Of a stretch of DNA of 64,000 nt, positions 9,190 through 18,019 are shown piece after piece (the first letter of the stretch is position 1; each line of letters begins with the position of its first letter). Below the pieces are notes generated by a model. It saw only the letters and a program-made list of their open reading frames with translations. It made no database searches and was not told where the DNA came from. The stretch covers positions 1,116,001 to 1,180,000 of the forward strand of contig NZ_BAAAFC010000001.1 of the NCBI RefSeq assembly GCF_039523335.1, written 5' to 3'. The stretch comes from Marinobacter szutsaonensis. Lineage in GTDB: Bacteria; Pseudomonadota; Gammaproteobacteria; Pseudomonadales; Oleiphilaceae. Made by a program: the position numbers and the translations under genes.

Positions 9190-9471
9190 ATGCTTAAAGT
9201 AAACGAGTATTTCGACGGCAAAGCCAAGTCCATTGCCTTCCAGACGGCCACCCTGCCGGCGACGGTTGGCGTGATCAGCCCCGGTGAGTACGAGTTTGGT
9301 ACCACCAAGAAGGAAACCATGACGGTCATCAGTGGCGCGCTGACCGTGCTGCTCCCGGGCATGGAAGAGTGGATGACCTACGGCGCGGGCGAAAGCTTTG
9401 ACGTTGCCGGCCAGGCTAGCTTCAAAGCGAAAGCCGATATCGATACTGCCTATCTTTGCACCTATCAGTAA
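9190..9471 (+). CDS. ppnP: Pyrimidine/purine nucleoside phosphorylase PpnP
   Basis: 93-residue single-domain cupin (DUF1255/YaiE family). Family members split nucleosides with phosphate into base and ribose-1-phosphate, serving nucleoside salvage in the cytoplasm. The full length matches the family (about 94), including ATVGVISPGEYEFGTTKKE (residues 24-42) and MTVISGALTVLLPG (44-57). AGGAGG lies nine bases before the ATG. It appears to be a single-gene unit with its own promoter. Confidence 0.93.
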   Translation: MLKVNEYFDGKAKSIAFQTATLPATVGVISPGEYEFGTTKKETMTVISGALTVLLPGMEEWMTYGAGESFDVAGQASFKAKADIDTAYLCTYQ

Positions 9472-9624
9472 CATCCAGATTCGCAGAGCGTACTCGTTGC
9501 ACCAAAATTGACGCGTACGTTCTGCAATTTTTTCGCTTTCACCGGTTCCCGTTTTTCCCAAACTGTGTCAGATTTATCTTTCTCATCGTAAAAACAAGCA
9601 CAAGCAGAGAAAGAGGAACACAAG

Positions 9625-11268
9625 ATGGCACAGACCCGAATTCTGTCTCCGGCCAAGAACGCCTATCAGTACCCCCTGCTTATCAAACAGCTCCTGCTCT
9701 CGGGCCCCCGTTATAATCCGGACCAGGAAATCCATTACGCCAACCGCAGCAAGTACACCTACACCACCCTGGTGGAGCGCATTCACCGGCTGGCCAATGC
9801 CCTGACCGACGCCGGGGTGAAGCCCGGTGACACTGTGGCAGTCATGGATTGGGATACTCCCCGTTACCTGGAGTGCTTCTTTGCCATCCCGATGATTGGT
9901 GCTGTCCTGCACACCATCAACGTTCGCCTCTCTCCGGAACAGATCGTCTACACCATGAACCACGCCGAAGACGACGTGGTGCTGGTACACGACGACTTCC
10001 TGCCCATTCTCGAGGGCGTGAAGGGCGAGATCGAAACGGTCAAGACCTACATCCAGCTGACCGACTCGGACTCCGCCGCCGACACCAGTCTGGACACCGC
10101 CGGTGAATACGAGGCCCTGCTGAGCCAGGCGGGAACCGAGTTCGATTTCCCGGATTTCGATGAGAACAGCGTTGCCACTACCTTCTACACCACCGGCACC
10201 ACCGGCAACCCGAAAGGGGTGTATTTCAGCCACCGTCAACTGGTGCTGCACACCCTGGCCATGACCGGTTCCCTGGCAGCCTACGATGAGATGCCGCTGC
10301 TGCGTTCAAGCTCTGTGTACATGCCGGTTACCCCCATGTTCCACGTGCATGCCTGGGGTGTGCCCTATGCCGCCACCATGATGGGTATCAAGCAGGTTTA
10401 CCCGGGTCGCTATGAGCCGGAACTGCTGGTGGACCTGCTCAAGGAACATAAAGTCACCTTCTCCCACTGTGTCCCCACCATCATGCAGATGATGATGGCC
10501 ACTGAATCCATCAAGACCGCGGATCTGAGCAACTGGCATGTACTGATCGGCGGCAGCGCCCTGACCAAGGGCCTGTGCGATGCCGGTGCCAAGCTCGGCA
10601 TCCGCATGTACACCGGTTATGGCATGTCCGAGACCTGCCCGCTGCTGAGTGCCACCCATCTCAAGCCCGAGGATCTGGAGCTGCCGCTGGAGCAGCAGAC
10701 CGAAAAGCGGGTCAAGACCGGTATCGCGGTGCCGATGGTGGAGATCGAAATCGTCGATCCGGACGGCAAGCCGGTCCCCCACGACGGCGAAGCCAAGGGC
10801 GAAGTGGTTACCCGCGCGCCCTGGCTGACCCAGAGCTATTTCAAGGAACCGGAGAAAGGCGAGGAACTCTGGCAAGGCGGCTGGCTGCACACCGGTGATG
10901 TTGCCAGCATGGAGCCGGACAACACGCTGACCATCAAGGACCGTATCAAGGATGTAATCAAGACCGGAGGCGAATGGCTTTCTTCCCTGGACTTGGAAAA
11001 CCTGATCAGCCAACACCCGGCCGTCGCCGGCGCAGCTGTGGTCGGTGTGCCCGACGAGAAATGGGGCGAGCGTCCCTATGCACTGGTCACCCTCAAGCCC
11101 GGTGAAACCGCCAGCCAGGAGGATATCCAGAAGCATCTTCAGCAGTTTGTCGACAGTGGCGACATCAACAAATGGGCTATCCCGGAGCAGATGGACTTTG
11201 TGGATGACATTCCGAAGACCAGTGTTGGCAAGATCAACAAGAAGTTGATTCGGGATCAGTTGAAGTAA
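9625..11268 (+). CDS. Medium-chain-type fatty acid-CoA ligase (AMP-binding)
   Basis: 547-residue adenylate-forming ligase that should activate a carboxylic acid with ATP and then transfer it to CoA. The P-loop-like motif YTTGTTGNPKG lies near residue 187, MYTGYGMSETCP near 330 and the hinge/second core motif GWLHTGDVAS near 420, with the catalytic Lys in the C-terminal TSVGKINKK. Length and layout match AlkK/DmdB-type medium-chain ligases. AGAGGA precedes the ATG. It could feed the acyl-CoA dehydrogenase of this region, but the two are not in one operon. The downstream repeat cluster probably lies in the transcript end. Confidence 0.9.
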   Translation: MAQTRILSPAKNAYQYPLLIKQLLLSGPRYNPDQEIHYANRSKYTYTTLVERIHRLANALTDAGVKPGDTVAVMDWDTPRYLECFFAIPMIGAVLHTINVRLSPEQIVYTMNHAEDDVVLVHDDFLPILEGVKGEIETVKTYIQLTDSDSAADTSLDTAGEYEALLSQAGTEFDFPDFDENSVATTFYTTGTTGNPKGVYFSHRQLVLHTLAMTGSLAAYDEMPLLRSSSVYMPVTPMFHVHAWGVPYAATMMGIKQVYPGRYEPELLVDLLKEHKVTFSHCVPTIMQMMMATESIKTADLSNWHVLIGGSALTKGLCDAGAKLGIRMYTGYGMSETCPLLSATHLKPEDLELPLEQQTEKRVKTGIAVPMVEIEIVDPDGKPVPHDGEAKGEVVTRAPWLTQSYFKEPEKGEELWQGGWLHTGDVASMEPDNTLTIKDRIKDVIKTGGEWLSSLDLENLISQHPAVAGAAVVGVPDEKWGERPYALVTLKPGETASQEDIQKHLQQFVDSGDINKWAIPEQMDFVDDIPKTSVGKINKKLIRDQLK

Positions 11269-11290
11269 CTGGGGGGATAAACGTGAACTT

Positions 11291-11442
11291 GGGGTCAGAT
11301 GAACGCGTTCATCAGACCCCTGGGGAGCGCATTATACCCCCGGGGATTGAACCTGGGGTCAGAAGAACGCTTTCTTCTGACCCCGTTTTTGACGAAAACT
11401 CGGAGCGAGATCGGGGTCAGATGAAAGCTTTCATCTGACCCC
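11291..11442. repeat. Cluster 2 of the GGGGTCAGA...TCTGACCCC palindromes
   Basis: Three copies at 11291-11320, 11355-11384 and 11413-11442 between the convergent acyl-CoA ligase and dadA genes. The first and third carry GATGAA/TTCATC near the centre, and the second carries GAAGAA/TTCTTC, so the base pair changes on both arms together. Runs of T follow the second and third copies (11386-11390, 11443-11447), so these could also act as transcription terminators for the acyl-CoA ligase gene. Confidence 0.88.
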
Positions 11443-11459
11443 TTTTTCATGCCCGAGCT

Positions 11460-12713
11460 TTACATCCCGGCGAAGCTGAAATCCACTTCGGGCTTTTTGC
11501 CCCCGACGATATCCGCCAGCGCTGCAGCCGAGCCGCAGGAGTGAGTCCAGCCCAGGGTGCCGTGGCCGGTGTTGAGGTACAGGTTGGCGAAGTGGCTCTT
11601 GCCGATGTAGGGCACGTTGGAAGGCGTCGCCGGGCGCAGGCCGGTCCAGAACTCCGCGCGATCCCAGTCGCCCGCCTCCGGCATGACTTCGGCGGTGCGC
11701 CGGACGATGGCGCGGCAGCGGGTCAGGTTCAGCTTGCGGCTGTAGCCACTGAGTTCGGCCGTGCCGGCGACCCGGAGCCTGTCTCCGAGGCGGGAGTAGA
11801 CCAGTTTGTATTCGTCATCGGTCAGGCTGACCTTGAACGCCGCTTCCTCGTTCTTTACCGGCACCGTGATGGAATAGCCCTTGGCCGGATAGATATTCAG
11901 CGTGATACCCAGTTGCCGCGCCAGGGTGGCACTGTAGCTTCCCAGGCACAGCACATAGCTGTCGGCGCGCAGGGTTTCGTGGTGCCCCTCCCTCAGGGTC
12001 TGGACACCGAGAACGCGGTCGCCGGCCTGGTCAAAACCGAGAATATCGGTGCCATACCGGAACTCGACACCGGCCTCTTCGCAGCGCTTGGCCAGCGCCT
12101 GGGTGAATTTGCGCGCGTCTCCGGACTCGTCCTCCGAAGTATAGGTCGCACCGGCAATGCGATCCTTGATCGGCGCCAGCGCAGGCTCGAGCTCGACTGC
12201 CCGGTTGGCATCGATGAGCTGACGATCACAGCCCAGATCCTGCATGATGCGGGTGGGCTCCAGGGCGCCATCGAACTCCTCGGGATTGGTGTAGAAGTGG
12301 AGGATGCCCTTCTCCAACTGGTCGTAATCCAGGCCCAGCTCTGTCCGCAACGCCTGGAGCTGGGTGCGGCTATAGGTACCCAGATTAACCATCTGGCGGA
12401 TGTTATGGGCCGCCTTGGCGGAGGTGCACTCGGCCAGGAAGGCCAGCGCCCAGCGCCACTGGGCCGGATCCAGCCGAGGCCGGAACAGTAACGGCGCGTC
12501 GGACTGGAACAGCCACTTCAGGACCTTCAGCGGTGCCGACGGATTGGCCCAGGGTTCGGCATGGGACACCGAAATCTGCCCGCCATTGGCGTAACTGGTT
12601 TCCAGGCCGGCGCTACTCTGCCGGTCCACCACCGTGACCTGGTGTCCCTGTTTTTGCAGAAACCAGGCGGTGGTTGTGCCTACCACACCTGCACCCAGAA
12701 CCAGTATGTGCAT
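11460..12713 (-). CDS. dadA: D-amino acid dehydrogenase small subunit
   Basis: FAD enzyme of 417 residues that oxidises D-amino acids (mainly D-alanine) to 2-oxo acids at the inner membrane, passing electrons to the respiratory chain. The dinucleotide-binding VLGAGVVGTTTAWFLQKQG occupies residues 4-22, and NTGHGTLGWTHSCGSAAALAD near 385-405 is the typical C-terminal FAD contact. CGGAGG lies seven bases before the ATG. The usual partner alanine racemase gene (dadX) is not next to it. A strong hairpin lies just upstream (12731-12769). Confidence 0.95.
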   Translation of the reverse strand: MHILVLGAGVVGTTTAWFLQKQGHQVTVVDRQSSAGLETSYANGGQISVSHAEPWANPSAPLKVLKWLFQSDAPLLFRPRLDPAQWRWALAFLAECTSAKAAHNIRQMVNLGTYSRTQLQALRTELGLDYDQLEKGILHFYTNPEEFDGALEPTRIMQDLGCDRQLIDANRAVELEPALAPIKDRIAGATYTSEDESGDARKFTQALAKRCEEAGVEFRYGTDILGFDQAGDRVLGVQTLREGHHETLRADSYVLCLGSYSATLARQLGITLNIYPAKGYSITVPVKNEEAAFKVSLTDDEYKLVYSRLGDRLRVAGTAELSGYSRKLNLTRCRAIVRRTAEVMPEAGDWDRAEFWTGLRPATPSNVPYIGKSHFANLYLNTGHGTLGWTHSCGSAAALADIVGGKKPEVDFSFAGM

Positions 12714-12730
12714 GCTTGCCTCCGGTCATA

Positions 12731-12769
12731 GAAATCCCTCAGCCCCGGGTACCGGAGTGAGGGATTTCG
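12731..12769 (-). promoter_or_regulatory. Hairpin between yciH and dadA
   Basis: GAAATCCCTCA (12731-12741) pairs perfectly with TGAGGGATTTC (12758-12768), and the enclosed bases contain a nested CCGG/CCGG stem. It begins 18 bases before the dadA start codon on the minus strand. It may be the end of the yciH transcript (the following ATTTCTAT is only a weak U-run) or a structure in the dadA leader. Confidence 0.45.
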
Positions 12770-12847
12770 TTGATTGCTCAGAATTCGGGGAAACGCTATC
12801 TCACGTTCTATTGTAACGTGAGCGAAAAAGGATTGCGTATCAGACGA

Positions 12848-13201
12848 TCAGCCACCGGCTTTCTTGACGGTCCAGCCCTTCTGCTGCAGCAGGGGCACCA
12901 GAAGGTCACGGTGATCCCCCTGGATCTCCACCACGCCATCCTTGATGGTACCGCCGGTGCCGCATTTGGCCTTGAGAACCTTGGCAAAAGCTTTCAGTTC
13001 CTTGTCATCGAGGGGAATGCCGGTAATCAGGGTCACACCCTTGCCTTTGCGCCCCTTGGTTTCGCGACTGACCCGAACAACGCCGTCACCCGACGGTCGC
13101 GAGAGCTTGCCGCAGGTACACTGATCGACCGGATTCCGGCATTCCGGGCACATCTTGCCCTGCTCCGTGGAATAGACCAGACCGCCAGACCGATTCTTCA
13201 T
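12848..13201 (-). CDS. yciH: SUI1/eIF1-family protein YciH
   Basis: 117-residue homologue of eukaryotic eIF1. The family is thought to act in fidelity of translation initiation. A four-cysteine N-terminal segment (CPECRNPVDQCTC, residues 18-30) precedes the SUI1 fold (about 40-115) with the conserved GKGVTLITGIP and KCGTGGTIKDG. CGGAGG before the ATG supports the start. It is upstream of dadA on the same strand, with a hairpin between them. Confidence 0.93.
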   Translation of the reverse strand: MKNRSGGLVYSTEQGKMCPECRNPVDQCTCGKLSRPSGDGVVRVSRETKGRKGKGVTLITGIPLDDKELKAFAKVLKAKCGTGGTIKDGVVEIQGDHRDLLVPLLQQKGWTVKKAGG

Positions 13202-13225
13202 GGTGCCTCCGAGAGATTCCTCCGT

Positions 13226-13756
13226 TTACTCAAGGCCCGGAGGGTACTTCGAAAACATCTCGGACACCACCTCATCGATCAGCTCGCTGCGGGTTTCCGG
13301 TGACTGGCTCTCCCGGAGATAGCGACGGCTGGCCGCGCGCCAGACTACCTGGTCTGTTTCGTTATCCACCAGCTCGATGACCAGCTTGCCTTCCTGGATT
13401 TCACGCACGGGGGGCGGAGCCGCCAGCGCCCAGCCGAAGTGACCGGTGCCAAAGCCAAATCCCAGACCGACACCGCTCTGTTCCAGGCGCTCCTCCTCGA
13501 CAATCTGCCAGTTGACCAGTAAATCGGCCTCGGCTTCGGCCACCTGGCGCATGGCCTTCCGGTTCAGCTCCCGCTCAACCGCCTGGCGGACCCGGTTGCC
13601 ATCCAGTGAGACAAAGGAGGAACTGCCCGCACTCGGTGCAAAGGCCCAGCTGGAATAATTGCCGAAAACCACCGCATCATCGTAATCGGTGACCACATTG
13701 GCGGCGCAACCGGCCAGCAGCAGCCCGGTGAACGCTATTGTCAGAAAACGCATCAT
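13226..13756 (-). CDS. DUF4136 lipoprotein
   Basis: 176-residue predicted outer-membrane or periplasmic lipoprotein. The signal peptide ends in the lipobox LLAGC (Cys at residue 17), and the rest fits DUF4136 (DYDDAVVFGNYSSWAF near 24-39; LVIELVDNETDQVVWRA near 124-140). The function of the family is unknown. AAGGAG lies six bases upstream of the ATG. An ATG-ATG pair at the start makes the first residue ambiguous by one codon. Confidence 0.85.
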   Translation of the reverse strand: MMRFLTIAFTGLLLAGCAANVVTDYDDAVVFGNYSSWAFAPSAGSSSFVSLDGNRVRQAVERELNRKAMRQVAEAEADLLVNWQIVEEERLEQSGVGLGFGFGTGHFGWALAAPPPVREIQEGKLVIELVDNETDQVVWRAASRRYLRESQSPETRSELIDEVVSEMFSKYPPGLE

Positions 13757-13839
13757 GATTGGCTCCTTACACAGCTCGTATGGAGTGTGACTGAGTTAAG
13801 TATACGCCTGCTACACGCGCGCCGATGCCGTTTCGATCC

Positions 13840-14445
13840 TCAGGTTTCCAGAACGTAATCCAGCTTCTGGGCGTTGCAGAACTGCGTAAACTCCTCCAGC
13901 TTGTCCATGGGCACAGACAGCCTGGCCAGAACGGAGGTTCCATAATCGATGCCATCGACACTGGCACCATGCACCTCGCACCAATGTCGAAGCGGCTGCT
14001 CGTCGGCAAAGGACATAGTGACCCGGGCCGGCGTTACCGGCTGCTGGACAACCCGGTCGACCGCTGACAACACGCTCTCCGCCGCCCCGGCATAGGCCCG
14101 CACCAGACCGCCGGCACCGAGCTTGATGCCGCCGAAATAGCGGATCACCATCACCAGTACATCCCCCATATCCTTGTGCTGTATCACGTTCAGGATGGGC
14201 TTGCCGGCTGTTCCGGAGGGCTCACCGTCGTCATTCATGGCCGCTTCCGCCGCCGACCCGGGGCGCCCGATCTGGTAAGCCCAGCAGATGTGCCGGGCAT
14301 CCGGGTGATCCCTATGAGCCTGCTCCAGCCACTGATGGACCTCTTCCCGGGAACTGACCGGGGCAACACGGGCTATGAATCGGCTTTTCTTAACTTCTGT
14401 TTCCCGTTCGAGGTATCCTGCAGGTACCGGGTAATCTTTGCTCAT
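13840..14445 (-). CDS. yigZ: YigZ/IMPACT family protein
   Basis: 201-residue member of the UPF0029 IMPACT family. The N-terminal domain carries the signatures KKSRFIARVAPV (residues 19-30), DDGEPSGTAGKPIL (72-85) and VIRYFGGIKLGAGGLVRAY (98-116); a DUF1949 domain follows. The role is unclear, with proposed links to translation or proteolysis. Its start lies only 12 bases from a divergent small frame, so their control signals would overlap. Confidence 0.93.
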   Translation of the reverse strand: MSKDYPVPAGYLERETEVKKSRFIARVAPVSSREEVHQWLEQAHRDHPDARHICWAYQIGRPGSAAEAAMNDDGEPSGTAGKPILNVIQHKDMGDVLVMVIRYFGGIKLGAGGLVRAYAGAAESVLSAVDRVVQQPVTPARVTMSFADEQPLRHWCEVHGASVDGIDYGTSVLARLSVPMDKLEEFTQFCNAQKLDYVLET

Positions 14446-14457
14446 GGAGAAAAACCT

Positions 14458-14670
14458 GTGACAAACGACGACGATACAAACGCGCCGGGTACCGCCAAAC
14501 CGGCAAAAGTCCGCAAGGCAGCCTGCGGTATCCGTTTTGACGAGGACGAACTTCAGGAAGGCATCGACTTCTCGGGTGCCGCTGCGCTCAAACCCGAGGA
14601 CGAGGAACTACCAGAGGCTCAACCTCCTTTACCCGATCGGAGAAACCGGAAGGCAGATCGTCATTCTTAG
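14458..14670 (+). CDS. Small acidic hypothetical protein, 70 aa
   Basis: A GTG frame with GGAG eight bases upstream (14446-14449) encodes 70 residues. It has an acidic N-terminus (TNDDDTNAPG), a short basic patch (KPAKVRKAACGIRF), an acidic middle and a basic tail (DRRNRKADRHS). There is no membrane segment and I recognise no family. It is divergent from yigZ, and its last 42 bases overlap the end of the convergent histidine kinase gene. Coding status rests on the ribosome site and non-random composition. Confidence 0.4.
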   Translation: MTNDDDTNAPGTAKPAKVRKAACGIRFDEDELQEGIDFSGAAALKPEDEELPEAQPPLPDRRNRKADRHS

Positions 14671-15948
14671 TCCGCCCTCGGCACTGTTACTGGCAGTGAT
14701 GGTACCATCGTGGGCGGCTACAATGTCGCGGGCAATGGCCAGACCCAGCCCCCAGCCCTTGCCTCCCCGGGATTTGTCGGCCCGGAAGAACGGTTCGAAC
14801 AACTGGCCCATCATTTCCTCCGGCACGCCCGGCCCCTCATCCCGAATTTCCAGAATCAATTGTTTTTCAGACCTAAAAAGGTTCAGGTGAACCGCCTTGC
14901 CCCCGGACGTGTGATCCAGCGCATTCTGCAGGATATTGTCGACCGCCCGTTGCAGCAATCCCGCATCGCCGAGCACCCGGACACTGGCAACGTCGGGAGC
15001 TGCTACAAACTTGCAGTCCACTTGCTGGTGCCTGGCGTAGTCGGCAGCATCTTCCAGAACGCGGTTTACCAGGGGCAGCGGCTCCACCGGTAACCGGTCA
15101 ACTTCCTCGCCCTGCTCGGTGATCCGATACAGGGTCAGGATCTGCCCCGTCATGGCTTCCAGGCGTTCGTTCTGTCGCAGGATGCTGGCCATCAGCGGCG
15201 CATCCGCACCGCTCTCACTGGCCAGCTCGATGGCCACCCGCTGGCGTGCCAGGGGCGTGCGCAGATCGTGGGAGATATCCCTGAGCAGCTGGGTCTGGCG
15301 GTCCAGCAGGTTGCACAACTGATCGGTCATGACATTGAAGGCGGTCGCCAGCTGGCCCACCTCATCGCGGCGACCGGCAATGTCTGCATTCACCCGAAGC
15401 GAATTCTTGCCCGCCGCAATGGCCTGCGCCGTGGTTTCCATGTGTTTGAGGGGGCGGGACACCAGGCGGGCGATCCACCAGCAGGCCAGCGTTATCAAGA
15501 CCGCGGCCAGGGCAAACTCTATGAACTTGAAGAACCCCGGATCCAGCCAGCCTTCCCCGCTGACCCTGGGCCAGGCCACCAGACGATAGCTTTCGGAAAC
15601 ATCGATCACCGCCGGCTTCTGGGGGTTCCAGCTCGACCGCATCCGTTCCCGGATCGGTTCAGGCAGACGATCATCCTGTTCATCCCGTTCGATCAGGATC
15701 AGGTGCAGATCCAGCCGCTCGCCCTGGCTGCGAAGGAAGCGCCAGGCATCGCCCCGGCCCTGGCGCTCCCGGATGTCGATGGCTTCCATGCCCAGGTCCC
15801 GAAGGCCCACCTGGCGCTCAATGGCCTGGCGCTCCCGATCCAACAGGAAGCGGGTGGCCAGGTTACTGGCAGCGACGGTGACCGCCATGGCCAGCCAGAT
15901 GGACAGGAAAATCCGCCAGAACAGCGGAAACGTCATGGGTTTCTTCAC
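14629..15948 (-). CDS. Sensor histidine kinase, CpxA/EnvZ type
   Basis: 439-residue inner-membrane kinase that should sense an envelope signal and phosphorylate the adjacent regulator. TM1 is about residues 12-32, the periplasmic part 35-137, TM2 138-160, HAMP 161-215, and the phosphoacceptor His is His227 in DISHDLRTPLARQ. The N box is DNILQNALDH and the G boxes are DEGPGVPEE and GKGWGLGLAIARD. It overlaps the regulator stop by four bases (the regulator is translated first). The layout resembles CpxA; the substrate signal is not visible. Confidence 0.92.
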   Translation of the reverse strand: MKKPMTFPLFWRIFLSIWLAMAVTVAASNLATRFLLDRERQAIERQVGLRDLGMEAIDIRERQGRGDAWRFLRSQGERLDLHLILIERDEQDDRLPEPIRERMRSSWNPQKPAVIDVSESYRLVAWPRVSGEGWLDPGFFKFIEFALAAVLITLACWWIARLVSRPLKHMETTAQAIAAGKNSLRVNADIAGRRDEVGQLATAFNVMTDQLCNLLDRQTQLLRDISHDLRTPLARQRVAIELASESGADAPLMASILRQNERLEAMTGQILTLYRITEQGEEVDRLPVEPLPLVNRVLEDAADYARHQQVDCKFVAAPDVASVRVLGDAGLLQRAVDNILQNALDHTSGGKAVHLNLFRSEKQLILEIRDEGPGVPEEMMGQLFEPFFRADKSRGGKGWGLGLAIARDIVAAHDGTITASNSAEGGLRMTICLPVSPIG

Positions 15949-16631
15949 ACGGGCACCCGATAGCTGTAGCCAAGCCCGCGCACGGTTTCGATCCGTGGTG
16001 GATCGTCATTACCCAGTTTCTTGCGAAGGTTACTGATGTGCATGTCGAGGGTCCGATCATAGGCTTCAAGCCGACGCCCGAGGGCCCACTGCATGAGATC
16101 GGTCTTGCGTACCACACTGCCGGCATGGGCCAGCAAGACCTGAAGCACCTCGTATTCGGTTGCCGTCAGGTCCAGAGGCTGGTCGTTCTGATAGATGCGA
16201 CGGTGGGCGGGCTCCACCCTCAGGTCGCCATATTCCCGGTTGTCGTTGACCTCCGCCTTCTGGTCCCAGGCGATGCGCCGGAGCAGGGCCTGTAGCCGGG
16301 CCACCAGCTCCCTCGGGTTGCAGGGCTTGGGAATGTAATCATCCGCGCCGACCTCGAAGCCGACAATGCGATCGGTCTCATCCCCCCGGGCAGTGAGCAA
16401 CACCACCGGCAGATGGGTCTGGGCGCGCAGCTCCCGCAACACATCAAGCCCACTGATATCGGGCAGCATGATGTCCAGTACCACAATGTCACAATCCTGC
16501 CCGAGCGCCAAAGCAAGGCCGTCGCGGCCATTGGCGGCCTCACGCACGGTAAAGCCCTGATTGGCCAGGTAGCGGGCGAGAAGCTCCCTCAGCTCCTCAT
16601 CGTCTTCAACGAGCAACACCCTGTCCTGCAT
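15945..16631 (-). CDS. OmpR-family response regulator, CpxR-like
   Basis: 228-residue DNA-binding regulator with a receiver domain (Asp53 phosphorylation site in VVLDIMLPD, Lys102 in PKPCNPREL) and a winged-helix domain (about 130-228). PKPCNPRELVAR is typical of the CpxR/RstA branch. I place the start at the ATG (16631) preceded by GAGAGG; an in-frame GTG 15 bases upstream is possible but has no ribosome site. A CpxR-like box lies 72 bases upstream (16703-16718), which would fit self-regulation. Confidence 0.92.
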   Translation of the reverse strand: MQDRVLLVEDDEELRELLARYLANQGFTVREAANGRDGLALALGQDCDIVVLDIMLPDISGLDVLRELRAQTHLPVVLLTARGDETDRIVGFEVGADDYIPKPCNPRELVARLQALLRRIAWDQKAEVNDNREYGDLRVEPAHRRIYQNDQPLDLTATEYEVLQVLLAHAGSVVRKTDLMQWALGRRLEAYDRTLDMHISNLRKKLGNDDPPRIETVRGLGYSYRVPV

Positions 16632-16702
16632 CTTCGCACCTCTCACGAAACTGAAAAAAGTCTAACACGGCCATTAAACAACGCTGATCTGGCACAAACT
16701 CC

Positions 16703-16718
16703 TTTGCACAACCTTTAC
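16703..16718 (-). promoter_or_regulatory. CpxR-like direct repeat upstream of the regulator gene
   Basis: On the minus strand the bases read GTAAA-GGTTGT-GCAAA. The known CpxR box is two GTAAA units separated by about five bases, so this is a near match with one change. It lies upstream of the CpxR-like gene and also between it and the divergent FemAB-like gene. Confidence 0.3.
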
Positions 16719-16803
16719 AGATTGCTGCGCCGCCAAACAGGAGTGATCAGTCGGCGGGTTCTGGCGTATGGTATCGGGTACGTATCAACAATGTATCCGA
16801 GCC

Positions 16804-17964
16804 ATGGCCGAATCCGCACCTCTGACCCTGCAGACCTGCACAAGCATCACCGACATTCCTCAGGAAGATTGGGAACGCCTGGCAGGTCGCACCAATCCGT
16901 TCCTGCGTTATGAATTCTTCCAGAGCCTGGAAGAATCCGGCTGCACCACCGCAGAAACCGGCTGGCAACCCTGCCACCTGGTGTTCCGGCAGGGCAGCGC
17001 CATCGTCGGCGCTGCCCCCGGCTACCTCAAAAACCATTCCATGGGTGAGTATGTGTTTGACTGGGCCTGGGCGGATGCCTATCAGCGTTATGGCCAGGAC
17101 TACTACCCCAAGCTACTGATTGCCGTGCCCTTCACCCCTTCCCGGGGTCCTCGCCTGTTGCTCGAGGATAGTCTCAGGGTCAACCTGTCGGGCGGCACAA
17201 TGGCGGAGTTACTGGACGGTCTTATCGGTCAACTCGGAGCCCATTCCTGGCACCTGCTGTTTCCCGATGAGCGGGATCAGGCGTTGCTCAGCCACCCGGA
17301 CCAGTTGCACCGGATCGGCTGCCAGTTTCACTGGCACAACCGGGACTATTCCGGGTTTGACGACTTCCTGGCCGAACTCACCTCCCGCAAACGCAAATCC
17401 ATCCGCAAGGAACGGCGCCAGGTGGCCGAACAGGGCATCCGCTTCGAACGATTTTCAGGAACCGATATTCCCGACCACGTGCTGTCCGCCTTCTATGTGT
17501 TCTACCAGGCCACCTACCTCAAACGAGGCCAGCGCCCGTACCTGAACAAAACCTTCTTCACCCTGCTGCGCGAGCGCCTGCCGGAACACCTGCACATCAT
17601 CATGGCGGTGCGGGATGGCCAGATGATCGCCGGCGCGCTGTTCCTCAGTGGTGCGGACACCCTGTACGGCCGCTACTGGGGCTGCCTGGAGGAATACAAC
17701 CACCTGCATTTCGAAACCTGCTACTACCAGGGCATCGAGCTGGCCATAGAACTCGGGCTCGAGCGCTTTGACGCCGGTGCCCAGGGCGAGCACAAGCTGG
17801 TAAGAGGATTCGAACCAACCCTCACCCACTCCTGGCACGGCATCGCCCATCCCGGTTTTCGGGAGGCGATCCAGGAATTTACCGAAGACGAAGCTGCGCA
17901 GGTACAGGCCTATTACCGGGAAGCGCTCACTCTCCTCCCCTATCGGCAACAAGAGTCGGATTAA
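16804..17964 (+). CDS. FemAB-like / GNAT-fold protein (PF04339)
   Basis: 386-residue protein of the peptidogalycan-biosynthesis-like family (DUF482), a GNAT-related fold distantly akin to FemAB aminoacyltransferases. Recognisable parts are NPFLRYEFFQSLEESG near residue 31, HFHWHNRDYSGFDDFLA-type segment near 177, SRKRKSIRKERRQ near 197 and FDAGAQGEHKLVRGFEP near 320, the usual family end. The substrate is unknown. The ATG at 16804 fits homologue lengths; an upstream in-frame ATG at 16768 would add 12 residues, and neither has a clear ribosome site. Confidence 0.85.
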   Translation: MAESAPLTLQTCTSITDIPQEDWERLAGRTNPFLRYEFFQSLEESGCTTAETGWQPCHLVFRQGSAIVGAAPGYLKNHSMGEYVFDWAWADAYQRYGQDYYPKLLIAVPFTPSRGPRLLLEDSLRVNLSGGTMAELLDGLIGQLGAHSWHLLFPDERDQALLSHPDQLHRIGCQFHWHNRDYSGFDDFLAELTSRKRKSIRKERRQVAEQGIRFERFSGTDIPDHVLSAFYVFYQATYLKRGQRPYLNKTFFTLLRERLPEHLHIIMAVRDGQMIAGALFLSGADTLYGRYWGCLEEYNHLHFETCYYQGIELAIELGLERFDAGAQGEHKLVRGFEPTLTHSWHGIAHPGFREAIQEFTEDEAAQVQAYYREALTLLPYRQQESD

Positions 17965-18019
17965 CTTCTATACTGGTATGAACCAGATCAACTTTCGGGC
18001 CTGAACGGGATGCACTGCC

